Below the pieces are notes generated by a model, which saw only the letters and a program-made list of their open reading frames with translations, had not been told where the DNA came from and did no database searches. 64,000 nt of DNA, taken from Anadara kagoshimensis (Eukaryota > Mollusca > Bivalvia > Arcoida > Arcidae). Position 1 is the first letter of the stretch. The number at the start of each line of letters is the position of its first letter. Positions 43,111 through 54,050 of this stretch are shown one piece after another. The DNA is taken from assembly GCA_021292105.1 (NCBI GenBank), contig CM037869.1:36769835-36833834 (forward strand), in the 5' to 3' direction. A program made the position numbers and the translations under genes.

Positions 43111-43373
43111 AAGGACCCCTTTGTTGAAAGCTCCGTTAACTTAACCAAATGGTTAGTGAAAAATCAAAATGTTATTAAATTAATGAATAATTTATAATTA
43201 TTATTGACATATATTTGGGACTTAAATCGCGTCTCTTTTTTTATTATATCAATTGAATGTACATGTATATATTTACTCTTGATAAAAAATCAAAAAATAT
43301 TATTACTACGAAAGATACAAAATTTCACTTACCAATACGTTAAGATAATGGAGTTTAAAAAAACTGAGTCTTG

Positions 43374-43601
43374 GCCCCGGTTTCACAAACATTTCTTAAC
43401 TAAAATTTTACCTAAATATGACAACTTAAAAACCTTTTGGTATTGTTAACTGTTAAGAAATTGTGGAATTTAAAATTCAATCCAGCATATGACATCTACA
43501 TTTAGCTTTGACAAAAATATTTTCCGTAGTTTCAAAAAGAATTACCAAATTTTTTAAGATATGGAAAATCTTAGTTGTGGAATGATTGTGAAACCGGACC
43601 C
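43374..43601. mobile_element. MITE in the LRR6 3' flank, copy 2
   Basis: CCCCGGTTTCACAAACATTT and the inverse GGAATGATTGTGAAACCGGA bound a second copy of the same family, sharing TTTGACAAAAATATTTTCCG. Confidence 0.75.
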
Positions 43602-43969
43602 AAACTCTATATTGAAATATATGTCTTATCGATTAATAAAAATTAAAAGTGTAACGAGTGGACTTAAAATAAATAAATTTGGTCTGATGAATACTATTGA
43701 TACAGTTTTATGATAAAGCCTAGTTCGTTAAAGAATACTGTAGATCACTTTTTTCGCAAGAAGAAAATTTCGCGTCAAGACCAGCTTGGCTTTATTCGCT
43801 TGATATTTGAATTCGCTTTTGGAATCTAATTGAATACAATATATGTATGTCAATATAGAAATATCTGTGCTGGAAATATTTGCGTGATATTTGAATTCAC
43901 GAATAGGATAAGTCGCGAATTTTCGCGAAAATAAATCTCTCACGAAATAAAAGTGTTCTATAGTATGAT

Positions 43970-44110
43970 GTTTACGAGAGTCAAGATCATTTCACTTATA
44001 TTCGGGTAACAAGTTCTTGGATGGTAGAGGAAACCAAACACTTAGACAATCCGACCTTAAGAAAAAGTGGGAATCGAATCTATGCAATGAAAACTCTACC
44101 ATTTATAAGT
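43970..44110 (-). repeat. SINE family C fragment, reverse
   Basis: GAGTCAAGATCATTTCACTT (reverse of the SINE tail), AGAGGAAACCAAACAC and GGGAATCGAATCTATGC (reverse box B) in the expected order. Confidence 0.55.
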
Positions 44111-44287
44111 TTTTGTATGATAACGAAGTCTTGTACGAAACCTAAGTCTTTAACACGTCCTTTTGTGTACCACAAATTACCGTAACATAGTCCTTGCCAT
44201 GACATATCAAAACACGCATCGTGTACCACTATTGCCCAACACGAACTTTGTCCGGCCACTTTATATCGTAACAGCGCTCTTGTGTCC

Positions 44288-44505
44288 ACCCTACATTAGT
44301 AGCATGACAATTGACGTATCGCCGGCCATGCCTTTTATATTCCGACACCGACCGCCATCATGGTACTGATGTCAGTGACGTCAATAAATGACGCAATTCA
44401 GGTCGAGTTTTCATTCGTTTTGATTGTAATTCAAGCATGCCGGGCCTTTGTCGGAACATTGTGGGCGTGGCCAGCCATCCGATATCGTAGCACGGGCCTT
44501 GTGCC
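44288..44505. mobile_element. Palindromic MITE, left of the tRNA-like array
   Basis: GACGTATCGCCGGCCATGCC at the left and GGAACATTGTGGGCGTGGCC...CGATATCG at the right form inverted ends. The interior (TGATGTCAGTGACGTCA, TTCATTCGTTTTGATTG) matches the reverse complement of 48310-48450. Confidence 0.7.
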
Positions 44506-44749
44506 ACCATTATCTTACAGCATATATACAGTGACAGTGCCTTTGTCGTGCCACACCTATATCGTGACACGGGCTATATGTTTTAAGGTCTCGTACGTAA
44601 CTACCAAGATGATGACGTAAGGATATGCACATTGTTCTGTAATTTTCGGGTATAAACCGCCAGGGTATCCGACTAAGACTTCCATTCTTAGAGTAACGTT
44701 AATAGCGGATAATAACGTCCATTGTTTGTAATTTTAACAGCCTTTTAAG

Positions 44750-47190
44750 AAGTGTGGGCTTGGTGGCCGAGTGCGTTACAGCGCGCTCTTACATACCACA
44801 GCGCCTCTAGCCCTCTAGGTTCGAATCCTACTCGGGTTTGTCTATTCATTGGTCGAGTGCGTTAAAGCGTGTCCTTACATACCACAGCGCCTCTAGCCCT
44901 CTAGGTTCGAATCCTACTCGGGTTTGTCTATTCAATGGTCGAGTGCGTTAAAGCGTGTCCTTACATACCACAGCGCCTCTAGCCCTCTAGGTTCGAATCC
45001 TACTCGGGTTTGTCTATTCATTGGTCGAGTGCGTTAAAGCGTGCCCTTACATACCACAGCGCCTCTAGCCCTCTAGGTTCGAATCCTACTCGGGTTTGTC
45101 TATTCAGTGGTCAAGTGCGTTACAACGCGCTCTTACATACCACAGCGCATCTTGCCCTCTAGGTTCGAATCCTACTCGGGTTTGTCTATTCAGTGACCGA
45201 GTGCGTTAAAGCGTGCCCTTACAAACCACAGCGCATCTAGCCCTCTAGGTTCGAATCCTACTCGGGTTTGTCTATTCATTGGCCAAGTGCGTTACAACGC
45301 CCCCTTACATACCACAGCGCATTTTGCCCTCTAGGTTCGAATCCTACTCGGGTTTGTCTATTCAATGGCCGAGTGCGTTACAACGCCCCCTTACATACCA
45401 CAGCGCATTTTGCCCTCTAGGTTCGAATCCTACTCGGGTTTGTCTATTCAGTGGCCGAGTGCGTTACAACGCGCCCTTACATACCACAGCGCCTCTAGCC
45501 TTCTAGGTTCGAATCCTACTCGGGTTTGTCTATTCAGTGGCCGAGTGCGTTAAAGCGCGCTCTTTCATACCACAGCGCCTGTAGCCATCTAGGTTCGAAT
45601 CCTACTCGGGTTTGTCTATTCAGTGGCCGAGTGCGTTACAGCGCGCTCTTACATACCACAGCGCCTCTAGCCCTCTAGGTTCGAATCCAACTCGGGTTTG
45701 TCTATTTATTGGCCGAGTGCGTTACAGCGCGCTCTTACATACTACAGCGCCTCTAGCCTTCTATGTTCGAATCCTACTCGGGTTTGTCTATTCAGTGGCC
45801 AAGTGCGTTAAAGCGTGCCCTTACATACCACAGCGCCTCTAGCCCTCTAGGTTCGAATCCTACTCGGGTTTGTCTATTCAGTGACCGAGTGCGTTAAAGC
45901 GTGCCCTTACATACCACAGCGCATCTAGCCCTCTAGGTTCGAATCCTACTCGGGTTTGTCTATTCAATGGTCGAGTGCGTTAAAGCGTGTCCTTACATAC
46001 CACAGCGCATCTTGCCCTCTAGGTTCGAATCCTACTCGGGTTTGTCTATTCAGTGACCGAGTGCGTTAAAGCGTGCCCTTACAAACCACAGCGCATCTAG
46101 CCCTCTAGGTTCGAATCCTACTCGGGTTTGTCTATTCATTGGCCAAGTGCGTTACAACGCCCCCTTACATACCACAGCGCATTTTGCCCTCTAGGTTCGA
46201 ATCCTACTCGGGTTTGTCTATTCAATGCCCGAGTGCGTTACAACGCCCCCTTACATACCACAGCGCATTTTGCCCTCTAGGTTCGAATCCTACTCGGGTT
46301 TGTCTATTCAGTGGCCGAGTGCGTTACAACGCGCCCTTACATACCACAGCGCCTCTAGCCTTCTAGGTTCGAATCCTACTCGGGTTTGTCTATTCAGTGG
46401 CCGAGTGCGTTAAAGCGCGCTCTTACATACCACAGCGCCTCTACCCATCTAGGTTCGAATCCTACTCGGGTTTGTCTATTCAGTGGCCGAGTGCGTTACA
46501 GCGCGCTCTTACATACCACAGCGCCTCTAGCCCTCTAGGTTCGAATCCAACTCGGGTTTGTCTATTTATTGGCCGAGTGCGTTACAGCGCGCTCTTACAT
46601 ACTACAGCGCCTCTAGCCTTCTATGTTCGAATCCTACTCGGGTTTGTCTATTCAGTGGCCAAGTGCGTTAAAGCGTGCCCTTACATACCACAGCGCCTCT
46701 AGCCCTCTAGGTTCGAATCCTACTCGGGTTTGTCTATTCAGTGACCGAGTGCGTTAAAACGTGCCCTTACATACCACAGCGCATCTAGCCCTCTAGGTTC
46801 GAATCCTACTCGGGTTGGTCTATTCAGTGGCCGAGTGCGTTAAAGCGTGTCCTTACATACCACAGCGCCTCTAGCCCTCTAGGTTCGAATCCTACTCGGG
46901 TTTATCTATTTATTGACCGTGTGCGTTACAGCGCGTTCTTACATACTACAGCGCCTCTAGCCCTCTAGGTTCGAATCCTACTCGGGTTTGTCTATTCAGT
47001 GGCCGAGTGCGTTACAACGCGCTCTTACATACCACAGCGCCTCTAGCCCTCTAGGTTCGAATCCTATTCGGGTTTGTCTATTCAGTGGCCGAGTGCGTTA
47101 CAACGCGCTCTTACATACCACAGCGCCTCTCGCCGTCTAGGTTCGAATCCTACTTGGGAAAGATCCTAGTGCAAAATGATTTGTCTATTC
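44750..47190 (+). repeat. 28-unit tRNA-like tandem array, exact 86-bp period
   Basis: The box B sequence GGTTCGAATCC (two units read ATGTTCGAATCC) recurs from 44818 to 47140 at exactly 86-bp spacing, 28 units with no length change. Each unit has box A-like TGGCCGAGTGCGTTA, a CTTACATACCACAGCGCCTC middle, box B with CTACTCGGG, and TTTGTCTATTCA. A higher-order duplication is visible: units from about 45190 to 45960 recur 860 bp (10 units) later. No acceptor stem can be paired, so these are not tRNA genes. The last unit runs into a SINE C body, showing that the unit is an amplified SINE head with a shortened spacer. Confidence 0.93.
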
Positions 47191-47330
47191 ATTTGACGAA
47201 GATCGGCGTTTTTCTCCAATCTTACATGTTTCTTCAATAATCCAGGAACTGACAGCCTCGATATAAGGAGTGAAATATACTATATTTGGGCGTAATCTTC
47301 TATTACTTCACTGCGCTTCCACTTTAGAAT
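47145..47330 (+). repeat. SINE C body and tail closing the array
   Basis: After the 28th box B, AAGATCCTAGTGCAAAATG, ATTTGTCTATTCATTTGACG, GCGTTTTTCTCCAATC and CCTCGATATAAGGAGTGAAA/GGGCGTAATCTTCTATTAC align with the body and tail of the single SINE C at 10975-11185. Confidence 0.7.
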
Positions 47331-47454
47331 GACACAAAATGCCAGTAAAAGTCGACCGTGGGTTGTGGGAAATAATCTGCGCAATTTTTAGAGGTTTGTT
47401 ATTTATGCACGACTTTAGTGGAAGAGGAATAACTCTATTAAGAAAAATAAATCG

Positions 47455-47850
47455 AAAATTTTTAGCCTACAGTTAGTAGGCAGAGTGCTCGCTTCGTATG
47501 TAGGAAGCTGGGGTTCGAACACCAGCAGGGTCTGACCAGGACTAGAAAATAGGTAGTGACTGTTTTTGTTTTTGATTTTTTTTTAAATTTATTTATTATT
47601 ATTATTTTTTTTTTTTTTGCTAAGCATTCGTCATTCAGAAATGGAAGTCATGGAATCTTTCGGGGGATGTATAAAAAATTATATATGCCCCACCTCACGG
47701 CAGGCATGGGACGTTTACACCCCCGCCCCCGCCCCCACCCCCACCCCGCCTGCACCTTGTCCTGAATTCACTTCAAAGGTACATGTACAGTATACATATA
47801 ATTGGAATATATTCTTGACTGAGACATAAAACTTCCTGCTGAATCAATTG
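47455..47850 (+). repeat. SINE family B with T-rich and C-rich insertions
   Basis: Head GTTAGTAGGCAGAGTGCTCG and GGGGTTCGAACACC, body GGTAGTGACTG, CACGGCAGGCATGGGACG, tail GGAATATATTCTTGACTGAG. A roughly 55-bp T-rich run (47563-47619) and a C-rich run (47718-47750) interrupt it. Confidence 0.7.
47718..47750 (-). repeat. C-rich tract, G-quadruplex-prone on the minus strand
   Basis: Five consecutive runs of four to five C (CCCCCGCCCCC and CCCCCACCCC patterns) give five G-runs with one-base loops on the minus strand. Confidence 0.8.
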
Positions 47851-48002
47851 AATCTAGATTATATCACTGCGTTGATATCGGGACAGTTTCGACTTTTGGT
47901 GGATTTAAATGAATCTATATCTTTAATTTACCGTGAATAAAGAGTGATATTAGCGTCAAGCCAGGAATTGGTGCGCTAGAATGGGTGGTAAATATGTTGT
48001 AA

Positions 48003-48130
48003 TCACGTATATAGAGTACAGATCTGTCGAAAGTTAAACATCGAGTTAACGAAAATCATCTAAATGACCAAGATGAAGATGGTCGTGAAGCTACCAAGAG
48101 ATAGAAAACCGGGTAATGAGGTTGGGCTCG
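48003..48130 (+). mobile_element. Remnant of the 3010-3670 TIR family
   Basis: GAGTACAGATCTGTCGAAAG, AAACATCGAGTTAACG and GCTACCAAGAGATAG...GGTAATGAGG echo the family order. No right end was found. Confidence 0.5.
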
Positions 48131-48302
48131 TCGAACTCATCCGTTAGCTTATTAAGTTATTATTATTTTTTATTAATTAATATTAACTTTTGACATATCT
48201 GCACTAAATCTTTTAAAAAACACGAATTGTGTTAATGTAAACTATCTGCTTTGTACTCGTTTCGTCTGTCTCCGATAAATAGTGTGGCTATTTGACATTG
48301 GA

Positions 48303-48520
48303 GATAATTGACGGATCGTCGGCCACGCCCACTATGTTCCGACAAAGGGTCGACATGCTTGAATTACACGCAAAAAGAATGAAAACTCTACCTGAATTGT
48401 TCGGTTTAATGACGTCACTGACACTAGAACGCCATAAGTTGCCGTGACGCTGCTTTGGTACCGTGATGGCGGCCAATGAAGAACATTGTGGGCGTGGCCG
48501 GCGAAACGTCAAATTGGTAG
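48303..48520. mobile_element. Palindromic MITE, right of the tRNA-like array
   Basis: TCGGCCACGCCCACTATGTT near 48315 and GAACATTGTGGGCGTGGCCG near 48481 are inverted ends. It is inverted relative to the relative at 44288-44505, so the array is bracketed by an inverted pair. Confidence 0.75.
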
Positions 48521-48689
48521 ACATAACACCATGACATTTATTTCCAAGACTGTAGAACCCTTTTCTTACTATATGATGTCGGTAGAAATAAAATTTCTAG
48601 TTTGAAATTTGTTACAACATGCCATGGGTATAAATCTAGTTCCCTTGTTGGACACTAACCACATAGATTGCAATTATATTTTACAACTG

Positions 48690-48945
48690 GTGACCCCAGT
48701 TAATTTTGGCGGGCCTCGGAGATGCGTATACGGATCAGAGTTCTTTTATCCACCAAGGCTCGAATTTCATTCGTAACAGACTCTAGTGTGGTAAAGTTTG
48801 ACAGTTTACTTGTCACTGGGGTCGGATTTTCTCTGGACACTCCGGGTTCCTTCACCATCCGAGAACTGAAAGCCTCAATACCGGTGAAAGAAACTTGATT
48901 TGGGCATACAACTTCATTACTATGCCAAACTAGCAAGTCGGATTC
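48690..48945 (+). repeat. SINE family C, diverged copy
   Basis: GGCTCGAATTTCATTCG, AGACTCTAGTGTGGTAAAG, GTCGGATTTTCTCTGGACAC, GAGAACTGAAAGCCTCAATA and TTTGGGCATACAACTTCATTAC follow the family C order from box B to the tail. Confidence 0.6.
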
Positions 48946-49240
48946 AAAGAACAAAAAAGGTACTCCATAATAATGGCGTAGTATTATGACGCCACACAAA
49001 TCCCACACTGCAACTAGAATTCACCACAATATTATTGGGACTTGCATAAAAAATTGACCTATTAACACACCATTACTACTCAATTAAGATGCTGGTTCTT
49101 AGAAAATAGAAGAACGTGTAATAAAAAAAAAAATCTTTAAAAGATAATTAATAATAAATTCATCCGTTTATTAATTATTCTGTCCAGTGCAAGAGCATAC
49201 CTGGGCTAGAAAAAGTCCCATGAACATTATTCGAAGCCGT
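48946..49240. other. Intergenic, nothing recognised
   Basis: No gene, RNA or repeat seen. Confidence 0.4.
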
Positions 49241-49241
49241 T

Positions 49242-49490
49242 AGCGTATAATCTCAATAGAGTGGTCTCCCTTAATACGGGCTTTTTATTATCTTGTTCAG
49301 GTTAGGCAAGTCTCGTGTACACAGCGTATAATACCTGGAGAGTCGTCTCCCTTTATTACATTACAGATTGAGCAACGTGCTTTCGAAAGACACATGTACA
49401 AAACGTATAGTCTCTGAAGAGTTGTTTCCCCTAATTCTGTCTTCTTTAAATTGAGGAAATATGTTTTCATCGCCTGTATTAAACGGAGAT
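49242..49490 (+). repeat. Three-unit tandem repeat, unit about 80 bp
   Basis: AGCGTATAATCTCAATAGAG, AGCGTATAATACCTGGAGAG and AACGTATAGTCTCTGAAGAG at 49242, 49323 and 49402 start similar units, each with GTCTCCCTTA-like sequence. Confidence 0.6.
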
Positions 49491-49967
49491 TAAGTTGAAA
49501 GAACGCATTGTTCTAAGAAATCAATATTTATCAAAATGATGACATCGGAAAAGAAATGGTATACCAGCTACATCGTAGTAAAGATAAAACCGTGTATATC
49601 GAGGACGAAAATGGTGCCGTATATAAAAACTAAATCTGTTTTCCCTTGTCTTTTCTTCTCGGCTAATAATATGAACACTTGTTTATTAAGGTGCCTAAAA
49701 ATACCCGAATGATACCCTTGAATACATGGCATAAAACGATATAAAGATATATATTAAATCTAAATTTGGGACACTGGTTGTTGTTAAGCCAAATATTCTG
49801 CACAGCGACTTTATTTTTGAAAAAATGAATAATCTTTTGTTCTTAATAAGAATTACTCTATATATTTAAACGGCCAATCTTCCTTGTCTGCAGCGTTTGA
49901 CGAGAAAATTTTGGTCCAATTTAAAATGAGTCATTCTCAATTTTGATTTAACACTAGTATGGTAAAG

Positions 49968-50095
49968 ATAGTTCAACAGGAGATATTGCTTATCCTTCCG
50001 AAATATCCGGTCGCATTTCCCTAGCGCAATTTGCCAATTTCAAAGCGTTAATTTTGCTTTGAAATTGTGATTCGGACATGGGTTGGTCTGTTTAT
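49968..50095 (-). repeat. REP fragment, reverse, 3' of LRR7
   Basis: Counterpart of 12058-12180, with CAATTTGCCAATTTCAAAG and TTCGGACATGGGTTGGTCTG. Confidence 0.7.
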
Positions 50096-50724
50096 TTTAT
50101 TTCAGACTATCGAGGATATCTATCATGAGTTTGTTTAGGCTTTTTTTAGAGAAAGTAAGAACTCAAATATACAATGGTACGGACACAAATAAATAATTAA
50201 TTTACTTATTAGTTTAAAATGGTAAATGTATTTTTTTACAATCGTAAATTTTGGATTTTATACAAAATGGCAAGATAGATATTTTGAGTTCTTGCTTTTT
50301 CTGAAATAGCTTAAAACAATTGATGTGTTCTTTTCCACAATTTTCTTTTTCTATTTCGTGCAAAAATTGAGGTGCTAGCAACAACAATGGTTCCCAAAAT
50401 AGTACAAAACAATTAAAGTTAATGATTATAATAATTTTAATAATTTGTAATCACATACTAAAAGCAAACTAGGAATTTTGTTGTTCTTTCGTACAATTAA
50501 AATTGATGCATCGTCAAGTAATGGCAATCACTAGGTACGTACTTTAGATTTTGCAAATTAAATAATGACAACAGGAAATTATAACATTGATATACAAGAA
50601 TATATATATGAAAAGAAATTCATCATAAAATTAAAAGATGTTGATATTAAAAGCTGAAGATTTTCTGAAGATCGACGGCTGTCTCTTGAATTTATAAATT
50701 CTGCACGATTATTTGAGCCACCGC

Positions 50725-52104
50725 TTATGGGCATAATGGTAAAGTTTTTTGAATATAATCGTTAATGGATGAAACAATGGTTTCGCATTCTCCTCTGATG
50801 TCAAGAGTTTTGTGGTGAGAATCCTTCCAGATCAGTAGCCATTTCAGTTCACATGTACATTCGATTTGATCACCGGTAAGATCTAACGTTATGTGCGAAG
50901 CGCTCAAATCCCGGATTGCAGTTGGAATCTGTTTTATCTCCGTATTGCGTAGATCAATAACGTTTAGGCTGGAATGTAAACCGGAAAAGGCGTACGGAGA
51001 AACATACAGGATAGGATTAAAACTGACGTTCAACATCTGTAAGTTTGTTAGATTTGCTAAGTCATTTTGTTCAATTCCATGAATCGTGTTATTAGACATG
51101 TCAAGTTTCTGCATTGACGTCATAAACTGTAGCGCTCCAGGTATTCGATTTATACCAGAGTTCCTCAAACTAAGAAAAGTAACTCTTGAAACGGTTTTTG
51201 CCGACAGATCACTCACAAAATTCAACGCGTTGGCATCCAAATTTAGATTTTTCAGATTGTCAAATTTCCCCAAAATCAACGGGAAGACGTTAATTCCGTC
51301 ATCGCGCAGGGATGCGTTCTGTAGGTAAGGTAAAAGTCCGGTTACCAGAGGTACGTTCATACCTGCATCTCCAACTCGTTTATTGTGGTCAAAGTGCAAT
51401 GTGTCCAGAAAATTGAGAGTAACTACAGCTAAAGGTACAGAGACTAAATTAGTATTTTGGATGGTCAATTTTCTTAAAGTTCCTTCGAATCCATAAAATG
51501 CTCGTTGTGGTATGGTGTTAAAATCTGCACCGTTAACTTCCAAAACTTTTAGCATCTGCAAATGTTTCATGGTTTCAGGCCATTTAAATAAATCGTTTTT
51601 AGAACCAAAATGAAATTCTAATAACGTTTTTCCTATGTGTCGCATTACTTCTTCATCATACGAATCATAATCCATCGGGTTATCGACAACATTAAGTCTT
51701 TCTAATTTCGTAAGGTCTAGTAAGGCGTTTGGAAGTTTAGACAAGTAATTCTGAGCTAGGTTTAAAGTTTTAAGTTTATCTTTCAAAGGTTCAAACGCAT
51801 GGTCGTTCATGCTTCGATCGCGGAGAATATTACCATGTAAATCTAGTTGTTCAACATCTAGGCCTTTAAAAGAATTATTATTCAGAAAATTAATAGTACC
51901 GTCTACTATTTCTACTCTGATATAACGTGGTGTTCCGACAAATATCGGTAACACATGTAGTTGTGAACAGTGCACTATGTCATCGATACAGCTACATCGC
52001 CCGGAACCAGTATGTCCTGGTGGGGTACATGTACTCGCCCGTTTCATTGGATGCCCAGTTACCCCTTTAACATCCATCGTAAGGAGGACCGCCAGCAGAA
52101 GAAA
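50725..52104 (-). CDS. LRR7: secreted leucine-rich-repeat protein, main exon (duplicate of LRR2)
   Basis: 459 residues after acceptor TTGTTCTATTATTTACAG, plus MYQ from 53594-53602, giving 462. Signal peptide, N-terminal cap CTPPGHTGSGRCSCIDDIVHC, about 14 LRRs and C-terminal cap CTCELKWLLIW...C...C all match LRR2; the end is TLPLCP with no anchor. About 18 of some 34 differences from LRR2 fall in the first 108 residues, for example LVGLPSF against LHVLPIF and EITGSTITSL against EIVDGTINFL. The C-terminal half is nearly identical. It is head-to-head with LRR8. Both copies are intact, so both are probably functional. Confidence 0.92.
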   Translation of the reverse strand, partial: FLLLAVLLTMDVKGVTGHPMKRASTCTPPGHTGSGRCSCIDDIVHCSQLHVLPIFVGTPRYIRVEIVDGTINFLNNNSFKGLDVEQLDLHGNILRDRSMNDHAFEPLKDKLKTLNLAQNYLSKLPNALLDLTKLERLNVVDNPMDYDSYDEEVMRHIGKTLLEFHFGSKNDLFKWPETMKHLQMLKVLEVNGADFNTIPQRAFYGFEGTLRKLTIQNTNLVSVPLAVVTLNFLDTLHFDHNKRVGDAGMNVPLVTGLLPYLQNASLRDDGINVFPLILGKFDNLKNLNLDANALNFVSDLSAKTVSRVTFLSLRNSGINRIPGALQFMTSMQKLDMSNNTIHGIEQNDLANLTNLQMLNVSFNPILYVSPYAFSGLHSSLNVIDLRNTEIKQIPTAIRDLSASHITLDLTGDQIECTCELKWLLIWKDSHHKTLDIRGECETIVSSINDYIQKTLPLCP

Positions 52105-52779
52105 CTGTAAATAATAGAACAAAGTAAGTTGTACATCAAAGCATGTACTTATAGTCAAGAACAGGCAATATGTTTATACAGGAAAAATTACAAGTCCAAC
52201 AATAAGTTCAAAACAAGAATTTTTGGAAAGAATCTTTATCTTTACCAAAGATTTAGTTCAATGTTTTCAAAATTCAATGAAAACTTAAAATGTAGCTGAA
52301 AAATATGTATTTAACAATTGATTAGCAAACTAAACCACGATGCTACAAAAAAATGTACACACGTGTATAAAACATGTTTTCATCACGAAAGGTGCGGGAA
52401 ATAAAATGAATACTCATTATTTCAGCCGGGTCTAATTGATAGACAAAGACAGACAAAATAAAACCAAGCTTCAACTTTTGGTAAAGAAAACGAACGAAAA
52501 AATCTTGAAGTAAATTTAATTTATTAAGTGAAACAATTCAAAATCAATATTAAAATAAATTCATAAAGATAGATATATGAAAAACAATAAACACGAGTTG
52601 AATGGAAAAACCCAAGATTATTTTGCATGTAACGAAGCGGAGCCATTTCTGGGATTGATAGTTGAAACCACAATTTACGAAGGAGACTAAAAAATTCGGA
52701 GATGAAGCAAAATGAGATTCAAATCTAGTAAAAAGATGGCTTTATAATCCGTAAATCCATATAACATTTGCAAAAAAGG

Positions 52780-53055
52780 CATTATATAAAAACCCTCGAA
52801 GAGTTTTATGGCCGGCATAATTTGATAGTCATGATGTCTTTACATCGAAAATAACATAAGATATATTTGACGTGTCATAGTTATATGTTTTTTCTTTCTC
52901 AATTTTGATTAACCACGTGACGAGTGTAGCCAGCTAAAAAGCATGCTTTCCATTCCGGAGAAACTGCTCTCACTTGTGGAAGTTCACATGATTATCTTAC
53001 TTTTTAGTGAAAACACAATACTAGGATCTTTAAAATAACATAATGTTAATTATTA
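52780..53055 (-). repeat. REP, reverse, counterpart of 14890
   Basis: TTTTATGGCCGGCATAATTTG, TATATTTGACGTGTCATAG and TGGAAGTTCACATGATT as in copy 1. Confidence 0.65.
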
Positions 53056-53464
53056 GTTGGTGTCGTGTATTTGTTTCCCATTTAATACGCTATAATAGAG
53101 CTTGTTCCCACTACGGAGACTTTGTACAACGAAGTAGGCTGCTTGCAAATAAATTGTTGCCACAGGGATATTGCAAGCCTAAGCTTATCAAGGCCCTTAA
53201 AAGTTTTATGGCCGTCATCACAGTATTGTATTCTGCCCTGGATATATTTGACGTCTCATAGTTCCATGTTCTTTTCACACAATTTTGATTACACACGGGA
53301 CGGGTGTAGCTAGCTAAACAGGAGGTGCTTACCCATCCGGAGCATTCGGCCTCACTTCCATGGTGGAAGTTCACGTGTCTAACCTAACTTGTCAGTTCCA
53401 AAGGTTTTACTTTGCTTCTGGATTGTAAATCGGATATGGATTAGTATGTTAGTTTTTGATTGAC
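53056..53464 (-). repeat. REP, near full-length reverse copy present only in duplication copy 2
   Basis: GAGCTTGTTCCCACTACGG, GGGATATTGCAAGCCTAAGC, GACGTCTCATAGTTCCATG, GGACGGGTGTAGCTAGC and TGGAAGTTCACGTGTC in full reverse order. Copy 1 goes directly from TTAATTATTA to CTTCCGGACCACCC, so this copy was gained here after the duplication or lost from copy 1. Confidence 0.8.
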
Positions 53465-53593
53465 TTTCCGGACCACCCGGCTTTACCTTTCTGGTGGAAG
53501 TTCACGTGATTAACTTTAAACTTTGAGTAGTATGTTTGTATTTTAATATGTTATTGTGAAAAACTAGAAACATAAGTTAAACAGTTACAATAC

Positions 53594-53602
53594 CTGATAC
53601 AT
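53594..53602 (-). CDS. LRR7 first coding exon (MYQ)
   Basis: ATGTATCAG followed by GTATTG; the acceptor-like run ends at 53627. Phase 0 to 52104. Structure as in LRR2. Confidence 0.7.
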
Positions 53603-53968
53603 GGTCGAACACTTTCTTGTAACAACCTACAAAAAAGAAAAATAATTACCTTTGACATTATAACGAACAATAATCGAGATATCTTATAGCTCATAAAAGG
53701 CATTTTAAGATCTATTTTTAAGATACTGAAAATTAAAAGAAATTAAACTATTAAATTATTTTACTAAATATATTTTTCGCGAAGTGACAAAAAAAATTTT
53801 GAAAAAAATCAGGCAAGTAAGATACAATTATTTTTTTAATTTTGTCGCTGTTTTTCTAAATTAAATACCTAATAGGAAATTCTGAAAAAAATGATAACTG
53901 TAATTTTATTTCTTCATGTTAATTTTACATTTTTTAAAAATTTAAAATCAAATAAAATCTCTCCTTAC

Positions 53969-54050
53969 CTTGATTTATAAATATCTTGTTCCCTCTGATA
54001 TGTTAAGATAGAACTGTTATCGTAATATATTCATCGTATGTGGTAAGTTT
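53969..54050 (-). promoter_or_regulatory. LRR7 5' untranslated exon and GATA-like sites
   Basis: Donor GTAAGG at the exon edge with GATAACAG and CTATCTTA motifs just upstream, as in LRR2. Confidence 0.42.

Noticed and set aside
45279-46702. Overlapping open frames of 62-101 residues in the 86-bp array
   Set aside because: They are translations of the tandem unit in several phases, without gene structure.
44750-47190. CRISPR-like regular array
   Set aside because: The whole 86-bp unit is repeated, with no unique spacers, and it holds pol III boxes and a SINE junction in a eukaryotic setting.
44750-47190. Cluster of 28 functional tRNA genes
   Set aside because: Box A and B fit, but the seven bases before box A cannot pair with the sequence after the T arm, and no anticodon arm or terminator is evident.
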